64,000 nt of DNA from Eutypa lata (Eukaryota; Ascomycota; Sordariomycetes; Xylariales; Diatrypaceae), in assembly GCA_022661535.1 (NCBI GenBank), contig JAKULF010000007.1:1488001-1552000 (forward strand), written 5' to 3'. The position numbers and the translations under genes are program-made. The notes beneath the pieces are model-generated. The model was not told the origin of the DNA, did not search any database, and saw only the letters and a list, made by a program, of their open reading frames with translations. This document shows, in pieces, positions 49,094 through 60,047 of the stretch; positions within the stretch are counted from its first letter, which is position 1, and the number at the start of each line of letters is the position of its first letter.

Positions 49094-49886
49094 ATCGATC
49101 GTATGTATGTATGCTGGACCCTTGTCGCGACCACACCCCTGCTCCTTTAGCTCCCTTGAAAGGCGGCGCTTTTCGGCAGGGTAGGGCCAGTACCTCGACT
49201 AGGTTCTCTCGCGAGGCGAAAAGTCTTGGAGCATCCATTGTACTTCCTGTACCTGCTGTACATAGCTATCCTCAAGATCCGTGAGCAGACCAGGCGACAT
49301 ATCTTCCTCTTACCCACTTGTTTTGGCTTGTTTTATCGGCTTCCTGGTTTAGGGCCAAAACACTCTGACCTTTCGTGGACCTGCTACTTCGACGTCTGTT
49401 CTTTCTCTTCTGCGCGCGCACACACCCAGAATTGGTCTTTGGAGGGTGATGTAGCTTCGTCTCTGCCCAACTGCTGATCCTCCGTGTCTTTGGGCGCTGG
49501 GGTTCGTTCTCTAGTGTCAAGCTTCGACCAGACAACTGGGACGCCTTCGACGCGGTTCTACTCGACAAGCAAGCAAAGTGACAGGCTCCATCCATCTAGC
49601 TTCCTATTCTTCGTGTACACCGACCCTTCTTCATATGTCATCACTCACCAATAAGAGGACTTGCGACACCATCAGAACCCGCCTCTCCACACCCCCCGTC
49701 TGCTCGGCGCACTGCCCGACTAGTAGTGAGGTACCTCCTTGTCAGCCTTTGAAACCGTTGTTGCTCTATCCTGGACCTTTCCGTTTCTCTGAGTGCTTTC
49801 CATGGCCGCCTCGCCCAGTATCGGCGTTGCCTGACCAGTCGTGTCTTATACAGCTTGCATGACTGTGCGCATATATCATCACAAGC

Positions 49887-52800
49887 ATGGAGCCTGCACC
49901 GCCCGAGACGAAGCGTCCTCGTCTCTCGACTGGTTCATGGTCTACCGGAACATCACAGCACGGTGTATCACTCCCACATCCTACCTCACACCTTACCGCG
50001 CATGGTCCATATCAGCCTCAACATCCATACTCTCGTCCTCCAGAGCCTCCTCCAGCACCGGCCCAGCACCATCCCGACGACCGTCGCCAACATGAGCCCG
50101 AGTTCTATGCGCCGATGCAGGATCCTCATCGACAGCCGCCACCCCCTTCACCAGCGCACCCACCGTATCCCCCTGCGTATGCACCGCGAGATCCCATCGT
50201 GAAGAGAGACCCGGGCGAAGAGACACCCCTGCCTCCTCATCTTCGCAGACCGAATTCCACCGGCATAGACGGCCTCCCTCCCGGTTCACACGGCCCTCCA
50301 CCACATCTTGCCCAGCACCCAGAGGATCCCAGGCGACCTATGAGTTTCGACAACGGCCCGCCGATGGCGCCCTCGCCTACCATCTACCGGCCCCCTCCTC
50401 CTAGCTATCCACCAACTCCCGTCCCCCATCACCCTCAATATGAAGGTGGCCCAGTCTATGGTCACCCACCGCCTCCGAATCAACCATTATATCCTGCCCA
50501 GCTAGAAATCCAGAGCGCCAAGCGGAAGGCGCAACGAGCATCCCAGGTACGAATGTTTTATTCTCTTTCTTGGGGCGGTGGGAGGAGTTACTAACCCGTG
50601 TAATTAGGCCTGTGATAGTTGTAGACAGCTAAAGGCGAAATGCGACGAGACGAAACCGTGTAAAAACTGCAAGGAGAAAGGCGTGAAGTGCAATTACCGG
50701 GAGCCAACAGTGAAACAGTAAGTAAAGAAGCGGCTGGAGTGGGTGTTGATACTGATAGTTTCTTAGGCCCGACAAAGCTACGGCAGATATATTGGAATTG
50801 CTTTCTTTCATGAAGGATGAAATGACGAATGGGTTTGCAGCGATGAAAAAGTTAGAACAGCGTGTTAGCGGTATGGAGTCGGTATTAAGGCGTATGAATG
50901 CCGACACAAAAATAGAATCTGTTGAGGGGGATGATGACAGGCACGACATGCAAGCATCGTCGCCCGCGTTCACGAGTAAAGAGGAGGCCGATGACGATTC
51001 GGCTAGTTCACCGTCAGCGACTCCCGTAGGACCTTCGTTAACAGTTAATGAAGCACAAGCAACGCTCCAAGGAATCGATGACGATATGATGGAAGATCCA
51101 CCAGGTCCGCCGGTTGAACCGGGCAGACCAGCAATGCCGCCGATTCACACAACTCTAGCAGGGCTACTCCTCAAATGGGGTCCAATCAGCAAGATGGTCT
51201 ATCATCTACTAGAGGCGGAGAAGATTCGTCACGTGGAAGAATTTCCGATTCGCCAAGAAATGCAGCGAGGCATGATCCGGGTATTCGGGTTTGGTGAAGG
51301 CTTCGATCAAGAGATTCGTGCGGTAGAATTCACCAACCAAGCCGATCATGCGATGACGGATGTTCATGACGATTATTCGGATATTGCATCTCCAGCCCCA
51401 TTAGGTGAGGTTTGGGGTCAATTAGGCGGTCTCGGTCCCTCACCTGGACAGGCTTACAAAGGAGGTGTTATCAATATGGAGGGGAACCCGGATTACGACC
51501 CCGGCAGGGTATGGGACTACGTACAAAGCTTCAAAGACCATATCCTCAACATGCATCCTATCATTATACCGAAAGAACTCGACGCAATGGTGAAACTCTT
51601 CCTGGAGACATTGCCATCTCCAAGGCCGAAGCAGCCTAAGACGAGCGCATCCGCGAAATTTGTCAACCAGCCCGCATCTTCTATCCCACCTTTCGCTGAG
51701 GCAGGGACCAAGAGGAAGCGATCACCAGCCGCCGATGAGCCTAACCCTGGAGTCCCGTTCCAAAAACCGGGCCGGCCATACCGGAGCATCCATAGCGCTC
51801 TAGTTCTTCTTGTTCTAGCCCTTGGCAAGATCTGTCTTCACAGAGAACCCATTCCCGACGTGGTTCGTGAATCATCTGAGATACCATCGGCTAATTCTCC
51901 ATTGATTCGCAACGGATTTCCAGTGTCACCTCTTCAAGGATCACCGCCAAACTTGTTGTCTCAATCTCAATCATCCGGTTTGCCCTCCCCGAGAGAAATT
52001 GAGCGAGGTATCCCAAGCAGAAGACCCTCTATTCAAGGTGGAGGCTTATCAGCCAAGGGCGTCCAAATGAAGCGAAACTTCGATGTGATCCCTGGTCTTG
52101 AGTATTTCGCTCTTGCGACTGATATAATAGGTAGCCATATCGGGGGCCACAACTTGAAGCATGTATACGTCCTGATACTTGCTGGTTTGTACCACGGGCA
52201 GTTGGGTCGTATCATCGAGAGTTGGTCGTATATTAACCTTGCGAGCACAAGGCTGCACGCAATCCTACGACCGTGAGTTCAGAATTCGGCCCAGTTCAAT
52301 ACATAATAAAAAAATACTAACAAATTGACCATAGGAGTCTCAAACGCCTCTCCCGATTAAAGGAAGAAACCAAATCTATATCAACCAGGAGGGACAACCA
52401 GCTAGCCTTCGCCTTTTGGACCTGCCTGCAGCTAGAGAGGTGAAACCCTTCGTACCAACGACGATAAAATATATTTACTAACAATAACCACAGCGATATC
52501 CTGGCGGAGTTGCCCCTTGCTCAGTCGCCCATCATGCAGCATGAGGATCAGATGCCGTATCCAAATCTCGTACTAGCTAACGGCCAGGGATTCTCAGAGC
52601 GTGTTCTACAAGGTTATAGCGCACAGCTGTACCTACGAAAGAAGTTAAATCAGGTCCATAACCTTCTCTACGACCAGAAGAGAAGCGGAGATCCGAGGCA
52701 GATGGTGGGAGACCCGGAGGTCGTATCGGGAATTCGCAGTATCCAGACTGAGCTCAGGGATGCCAGGAATATTTGGGTACCTACAGACTACAAGTGGAAC

Positions 52801-53556
52801 GAAGAGGAGCCCCCTGCTCCCGATATCCTCTCGGCCAGGTTACGTGCCAAGTATTGGGGTTCTCAAGTCATTATCTATCGACTTTACATAAGGGCTATTC
52901 TCGAATTAGATGGATCATCATCGCTTATGTTAGGTGGTCATCCACCACAGCCTGAGGACTGGCAATCCATGGGCTTAGATTTCGGTTGTCCGGCAAACGT
53001 CGATCCTCGAATACTGAATTTCGCTCGCCTAGGCATACATGCGTTGATAGAGAGCACCCGAGCATTCCACGGGCTAGATAGCAGCCAACGGCTGATTATC
53101 ACTAATGTCTTTGGAACAGCTCATGCGTAAGTAACCCCATCACCTAAAGATTAAACAACTTATCAGATCGCTGACCTGATTCGCTGTAGTCAATGGGGAA
53201 ACCTAATCATCCTCGCCGCATGTTTCAAACACCAGCTCCTCTCGAAGTGTATCCCTGCGGATCTCTTGTCAGATCTCTTTACTCGGACCATCAAGTTCTT
53301 TGACATGGTTGCGCTACCATCAAGTGCGCTCATGGCTGATAGAAATATTCTAGTGGGCTTGGCGAGAGACCTCGATCTCGTGAGACCGGAGGAGTTCGAT
53401 CCCAGGGCAAGCTCAAGTTTTTCGAGTGCGGCGAGCGGCGGCCCTTTACCCCCTATGCAAAACCCTGGTGACAACTACATTCCCAGCTCCCCCGCGGTTT
53501 ATGCTCCACCTCATTTCGCACCACCACCACCACATCACCTAAATCCTGAGCGATGA
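49887..53556 (+). CDS. Zn2Cys6 (fungal binuclear cluster) transcription factor
   Basis: Six exons, 49887-50546, 50608-50717, 50767-52272, 52335-52439, 52494-53126 and 53190-53556, join in frame to 1126 residues. Residues 1-220 are Pro- and His-rich and likely disordered. Basic residues (QSAKRKAQRASQ) then lead into the zinc cluster at 222-248: Cys222, 225, 232, 238, 241 and 248, spacing CX2CX6CX5CX2CX6C. A coiled coil suited to dimer formation follows near 262-300 (ELLSFMKDEMTNGFAAMKKL). The rest resembles the fungal-specific regulatory region, with helices such as FWTCLQLE and YWGSQVIIYRLYIRAILEL, and a Pro-rich tail. It should bind DNA in the nucleus as a dimer. The first intron splits the gene exactly before the zinc cluster; reading through it gives a stop after 15 codons. 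The target pathway is unknown. The long upstream desert and leader suggest complex control. Confidence 0.93.
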
Positions 53557-56500
53557 ACGGTAGTTGTTCCCTTATAACAGGTTAGGATTAAGAGGCATAT
53601 TGAACAGACGTTATTCTCTCCCCGCTTACCTGCATCACTGGCATTTCAGGACATCAGTCATGCCGGTTCATGGGTCTTTTTGGATACCTCTTCTGCGCAG
53701 AACATGCGTTTAATCCATAAACACGCTGGCCTGTCTGGTCACGGTCTTGGATATAAATACGAATTTACCTTGGCCTAACGATATAGGCAACTCGAAGGAA
53801 AGATTAGATTCATGAAATCACCTGGCGTGTAACATATCCTATCATAGCAGCATGAACCTGCTCAAAACCTTACATATACTCTAGCGTCATCGCTGACGCA
53901 GATATACGATCAACGTAGCCATTCCAAGCTGTAGCTCTGGATGCGCATACATTTACGTCCCACCCTGCCGAGACAGCGCGGACTTGCTACTAGGACTGTG
54001 GGTAGCCGGTCTTGCCGACAATCGCACTCTTGTTACTTGCAAAGGCACCCTCGTAACGGTAGAAGCTTATGAGCTTCGTGTGCTATATACATAGTGAATT
54101 TACGTTTACCATACGCATATATATACATATATATCCCATCGGCTATGCAACCGATTCTCCGATCGCATTATACAAAATCGGGAAAGGCAGATAGGCTGGA
54201 AAGGGTGGATAATATTCGATTTTCTGGACAATTGGAGTTTCGTGGCATTTTACGGGGTTTGGCATATTGGCTGACTGGATTCCCCACAGCCCCCTTTTTG
54301 CTTTTTTTTTTTTTGTTTTTTCCACTCTTAGTCCCGTCCCTCTCGTTACGCCAACCAAACCTCTACCCTCCAATACCTTGTCTTGAGTTCAAGCGGTTTC
54401 TATGCCGGCCAGTTTTTTGGTTTTGGGGGGTGAAGTGGAGGAGATACCATTTCCTTTCTTTTTTTCTCTCTATCTTTCCGCGCGCGAATGCATCGTCTAA
54501 GGGTTGATCATTGCATCTAATTGCCTGGTATTTCTGCACTTTTTAAGCGATATTCATCTCAAGGTTGTACATAGAAAAAGTGGGCAGTGCATTATCTACT
54601 TTGGCAAAAGGAAAGAAAAGGCCCCGGGCAAATCAAGGGAAATGGATGGATGGATGGATAATCAAGTACAGTAACCGATCGATACACGGTAGTACCTAGG
54701 TGAACTACATAACTACATTAGTACTGGAGAAAGAGAGAAGCAAAGACATTATTAACATTACTATACACATACATACTATACTGTATTATCAGACCGGGCC
54801 GGGCTAGTTAGGCCAGGCCACACACACACACCCAAGGCGGCCCCGAGTAGGATGAGTGACTGAGTGAGATGAGATGAGATGGGGATGAGGATATATGCAA
54901 CGTGCATATCTATCTGCAGGCCACAGGGCTTGCATGAATGATGGATCACGTGCCGAACAAAAAGAAAGTTGCATGCATACATCATACAGACATGCATGTA
55001 TACTGCATATCGAATGGCTATCATCACCTCTGGATGCACACACAGTGTGAATGAATATCAACCCCCCTGAGTTGAAAGTATAAGCAGAAAGTATAAGCAG
55101 AGTCAAAGGGGTGCAACGAAATCTATCTACAAATTGCTCTACACCTTAGGTATGTAGGAGGCATGCTCCCTGTAGAATAAAAGTGTGAGAGTCCTCTATG
55201 TACAATACAATACATATGTACATACATTGAGCCGAGGACTTTCAAGGTTCAAGGTCGTCAAATCAGCAAACCGCAACGACTACCATAAATAGCCTTCTTT
55301 CTCTTTTTTTTGTTTGTTTTATCTTGACTTCATCATGACACCACTCCAGCCCCCTTCGTCTAATTTTCATCCATGGTCAGGCTAGGTAAAGGATGGTATG
55401 GTAGAAGACGGGAGCCATTATTCGTTGGGCATCAAGGTCTTGTCTCACAGCCAGCCTGCCTGCAACAGCTATATCCATGAGGGACCTAGCTATATAGGGT
55501 CGTGGGTCGTGGTTCAACTTTTGGGTAGGGATTTTCTGCGCCCACCTATAGTACCTAGGTATGTATGTAGGTAGTTGGAACGAAATGTGACCTGTCACGT
55601 ACCGTTCCCCCTCCCTCTCCCTCGTAGGTAGGCAGGTAGGCATCGTGAAAGCGCCATCCATCCATCCCACGAAGCGCCCGACGAAAACCAGGATGCCCGA
55701 TGTATGAATGAAGATTCACGTACGCCCATGTACCAATTTCTCAGACGACCTAGTCAGCCTTGAGGCCAGTCGTGAAACTACATCTTGAGCTATCATTTCG
55801 ACCTTTCGTCCTTCCTTCTTTTCTTTTTTTGTTATTTCCCTTCACCTTCCCCTCGCCTGCTTCCTTCCCCCCTGAAGAAACAAACAAAAATATTGCAATA
55901 CAAGGGAGGCCATGTCAATAGTACCACCCACTACGAGCAGGGGAGGGTTCACTCACGCTGCCTCGACGAGAACCCCAGCCCTTCTGGTACATTACACAGG
56001 TAGGTGGTCAGCAGAGAGGGCAAGGGAAGGGGTAAGGTAATTTCAGAGTGGGGATCCCGTTTTCGTTTCGTTTTATGTTGTCATGTCGTTTTCTTTTTTC
56101 GGGGGTCTGGAACATTGGTCCCATGTCTCGGGCCGTATAGGTAGACCATAGCCGACGGGTGACGGGTCTGGGGTCGACCGTTTGACCGTTTCGACACGCG
56201 TGCGCGCACGGCTATCACGCACAACACGCACGTGTAAGTACATGCGAAATACGAGCCGATTTGACGCGACTGCGAAGCAAGCAAGGAAGATGCACGTATG
56301 TACACGCATACATAATGCCTAGCCAGCCCTGCTCAGTCCGTATGTACTGTGCTGTACATACCCCTACCATTCAATGATGCGATATTTGGGTGCGATGGGA
56401 TGCGCGCTGTAACCAATCTGCATATACACAGCAGAGTCAACGTATGTAGGCGCATGATGACACAAAACACACATACCTGCATATCTATAGTATGTATATA

Positions 56501-56565
56501 CATACCTCACCTGCAGTGGCATATATTTTTCTACTTCTTTCGTACCTAGGCCAACAACTATGTAA
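53557..56565. other. Intergenic region between convergent genes
   Basis: About 3 kb holding the 3' ends of the regulator and ATG5. It includes T-rich tracts near 54300, a GGATGGAT run near 54645 and a GAGAT repeat near 54866-54880. No gene is recognisable. Confidence 0.5.
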
Positions 56566-57800
56566 CTAGAGCGGGACCACGACAAGGCAGAGCCAGCCAT
56601 CGGGGTACGCGGCCTCGCGCATCAGCTCCTCGAGCGGCGCGCCGAATGGCACATGCGCCCCGTGCATCACCACGTCGGCTAGCACCGGATCCCGGCTGCT
56701 GGGGAACAGGCGCGGAAGGAGGGCGCGGAGCGCGGCGCCTAGGGTCTGCGGCATGCCTGTTTTTTTTTTTTAATCTCCCGAGGTTATATCACATACTCAG
56801 GACAAGACGATATCAAGTTTTGCGTCAAGGTGGGGGGTTGACCATAGCTAGCATGGAATAAGGAGATATGTGTGGTGCGTAGTCGGAGGGGGGTAATACG
56901 GAACCGGGGCGAAGGGTATGATTAAGGGGTATCATCAAGAGGGAAAGGGAAAGGGGGCAGGTGAATGAATACGTACGGTCATTGATGCGCGGCTGCACTA
57001 GCGATTGTACGACTTTGAAGGATCCGGCCTGTCCGCCGGCGCTGGCTGCTGTCGCGTCTTCCGGCGACTGCGGGATGTAGACGCGGATGGGCACGTTCTT
57101 GAGCTCGCGCGACGTGTTGAGCAGACGTGCATTTACTTTGCTGAAGGCGGCGTAGTCATCTAAGAGGAGAATCAGTGAACGACCACTACTTGAGGAGTAG
57201 AGCTAAGAGGTAAAGCAGTACGTACTATCTTGGACGGCGTTCCAGAGCGCCGTCGTGTTCTCTTTCGACAACGACATGATCTGCTGCGCGTTCCCGTTCC
57301 GCACAAAATCCGCCTACATTGTGGAATATGTCAGCCATAGATGATAGCATCATGAGGCCCGCCAGTTTAGCTAGTTGGCTGATGATGTGCTAGAGCCGGG
57401 TTCCAGCTCATCCCGCTTAACGCTCCCCCTTGGATCAAAAATGCATAGGGTTAGGATTTGGGGTTAGGGGATGACCACTCACCTCTTTGGCGCTGTTGAG
57501 GAAAGTATCTCCGATATCCCAACTCATGCCATCGCTCACGGTGAGGCGCCACGGCAGCGCGGGCTGGTAGAGGTCGACGAGCAGGCCGGCGGCGAGGTTG
57601 CGGAGCAGCACGTCCTCGTGGTGGAAGCTCGAGCAGGGCAGCCCAAAATACGCGGAGAGCCGGGGCAGGAGGAGGGCCAGGTAGCTGAAGCGCGGAACCA
57701 GGGTCACGAAGGGCATGTTGGGCGCACTCGCGTGGGTGATGAGCAGTGGCACCTGCAGGTCCCAGAGGGTCTGCGGTATTGCCGCTGCTCTGGAGCCCAT
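56566..57800 (-). CDS. ATG5: Autophagy protein 5
   Basis: Four exons, 57800-57483, 57313-57226, 57159-56977 and 56756-56566, join in frame to 259 residues, slightly short for a fungal Atg5. Family blocks are in order: an N-terminal [16 protein letters not shown], then [76 protein letters not shown], and at the end [14 protein letters not shown] and [18 protein letters not shown] residues ([14 protein letters not shown]). Lys105 in NSAKEADF is at the site expected to receive Atg12 (from yeast and human homologues). The Atg12-Atg5 conjugate with Atg16 directs Atg8 lipidation at the phagophore (family knowledge). Intron 1 falls directly after that Lys-Glu pair. Intron 3 (220 bp) ends in an A11 run before CAG instead of a pyrimidine tract. 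The downstream neighbour on the plus strand converges with it. Confidence 0.94.
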
Positions 57801-60047
57801 TTATTGTGACTGACTATGTAGGTAGATATGTACTTAAGTCTAAGTAGGCTTGTTATGGATATCTGTTTTTCTGTTTCTATGTAGATAAAGTGGGCAGGTT
57901 GTCTGTAGTAAGTATGTACGTAGGATAGGAGGAAGAGTCAGACCATGAGCCGCAGACTTGAGCCGATCTTCAGCACATCGTTGCGCATCTGATTATGTGG
58001 TACAAGACAAGTACTGTGAACGAGTGGATCTGTTAGTGGTTTTAGTGCGTCACTAAGTTTTAAACAAGAAGCTTTTGTAATGAAGGTCGAGTCTATACTA
58101 CAATGTACTGTATGTAAGGTGTAATCGGAACAGAGAGAGGAAGAGGTTGAATAAGTCATCAGCTGAGCAAGTCGTTAACTACCGACTACATAAAAGGTAG
58201 CGGGGTTATTCTATGCATACTTATGTATTATTTGTGCACAAATAGTTAGAGCTAAGGCTGAGAGGTTAGAACCATATTATGCGGGTCCTCGGTCCAAATC
58301 CCTATGGATGGCACTAGCCAGAAAAGGCTTGCCTGGACTAACTATCAGTTGACATCTTTAAGGTGTTCGTCCTGACTTCAATACCTAAAATTGCAGGGCA
58401 TAAACTGCAATTCATCCTTCCCAGTCGCTTGGGACGGTGGGGATGCTTATATAATAAGAGAGACTATTATCAGGTATGTATACAATTTCAATAGACAAAG
58501 GAACCAGAAAACATCAACGTCGCCAAATTTAGTATAGACGTGTGGCTTCTTACACAGCTTTTCCTACCTGGAGGTGATATTTAGCTAGGTGATGTTTCTA
58601 TAGCAGCACACGTGATCACATTCGATTCGACGATGTCCGAATAACATGAGGCGAATTTCCCTTAATCGTTCGATGAAGAGCAGCTGAGGGGGGCCCAGAG
58701 GCAAAACGGGGAGGTAAAGGAGGTGGCCCCATGTTCTATAGATATACTTTCACCACCTAGCTTAGCTCCCTTAATACTAGGTACCTACTTTATATCTAGT
58801 TGCAAGCTAAGCAATGCATTTAACTCAAAGTATGACAATTCCGCACTTAGTTATCACACTAAGACCGTAGTCAGTTGCGGGGTTTTAACTTCATGAATTG
58901 GGATTGTCATGAGATTCAATGTTTGATGGTCTATGAGCTGCGAGAGACTCCTCATGTGTGCCGTACGGTGTATAGGGAATAATTATATGGTTTCCATTCA
59001 GAAAGGAAATATCTATTACTTTGTACCACGGAATTAAAAGTGCCGCCAAATTTATTCCGCTCTCCGCGCGTTGGATTCCGCGGTAGAGACAGGGGTGTGT
59101 AGTTATGTATAATCAAATCAGCTGCCCCTATAGCTCGACTCGGTGGCTCGGTGGCGGGATTGCCTCTCGGCTTTCAACAAGACGCTAAGTTAATAATTCG
59201 AAGACCCTTGAAAAAGGCATGACTCCGCTTGTATGCTTCATTATCACCCATATTGAGAACCAGACTGCCAGATCGGTGACAGAAGAGATATAAATTTACT
59301 TTCAAATCAAGGCAATTGGCCCGCCAAGCTCAGGACCCCAGTTAGGATCTAATGTAGTAGATATTCTTCGACGTTGCTCCGTACGTAGATGTTTTCGAAG
59401 TAGTAATTACTTAGATAAGAAGATCAGTTGGAGAAACCTTTCTCTATGGTTCCACTTCTCCGCAGTCAAGACTCAAAAACCATGGGGGATGGGGGGCAAG
59501 GGGGGGAATGACGAACGGGGCTTCGGGAAGGGCCCCCCTAGCAATGCCGGGGTCATCAACCGCAACCAATGAATGCTCGAAGAAACGTCACCGTTTCACT
59601 CATCCACCATTCGATATGATTTAGCGAGGTAGCATCGCAGGGCCTGCCACCCTCCTAACCTGGACACAATGACTTTTTGGAGACCACGGTATGGACAGGG
59701 TAGGAACCGTTTCTTCAGCAGCACATCGGTGCAACGGACTATTGCACCGCGCCCTCGGTTCTACTACCCCGGAGACAGCCAGTCAGTCAGGCAGTCAGTC
59801 GACTTCGCCTAGCCCTCCGTGCAGGCGTACATAAATAAGGTAAGGTTACTGCCGCGATTTCCGATCATCCCCCGACCTTGTAAAAAAAGAAATCCTATAA
59901 CATTGAACCGTCCCGCTCGCTCGTGTGGTGATCGCAAAGAACAAGATCAATAACGGTTCCAATCAACGACACGTTTGTTCTTTCGACCCAGCAGCGCTCC
60001 CCCCATCATTCCATCATCATCATCTTCACCGCCACCCGGCCGTAGAA
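57801..60047. other. Divergent intergenic region, ATG5 / MFS symporter
   Basis: About 2.2 kb between genes transcribed apart. I saw only short ORFs. A tRNA-like patch near 58290 was examined and rejected. CAGTCAGTCAGGCAGTCAGT-type repeats lie near 59778-59800, close to the symporter leader. Confidence 0.45.

Larger units (their letters stand above)
37884..49886. other. 12-kb gene desert upstream of the zinc-cluster regulator
   Basis: About 12 kb without a recognisable protein gene. All ORFs are short and lack family features. The DNA is AT-rich and dotted with short motifs of the TACCTAC / GTAGGTA / TACATA type, some palindromic (CCTACATATGTAGG at 47412-47425). It contains a C12 run near 38972, a GGT tract at 40121 and a CTA tract at 49045. 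The final part, about 49.2-49.9 kb, is pyrimidine-rich and probably the long leader of the regulator gene. One 112-codon GC-rich ORF at 38367-38705 (minus) is noted as a finding. Confidence 0.6.

Noticed and set aside
49578..49862. 94-codon ORF upstream of the zinc-cluster regulator
   Set aside because: Ser/Pro/Cys-rich translation of a pyrimidine-rich leader. It could act as an upstream ORF but shows no protein character.
37884..49886. Centromere or CRISPR array in the gene desert
   Set aside because: There are no regularly spaced repeats and no long satellite. The AT-rich texture alone does not support a centromere.
58250..58330. tRNA-like stretch (GGTCCAAATCC)
   Set aside because: The T-arm stem does not pair on either strand, and no acceptor stem or anticodon arm could be drawn.
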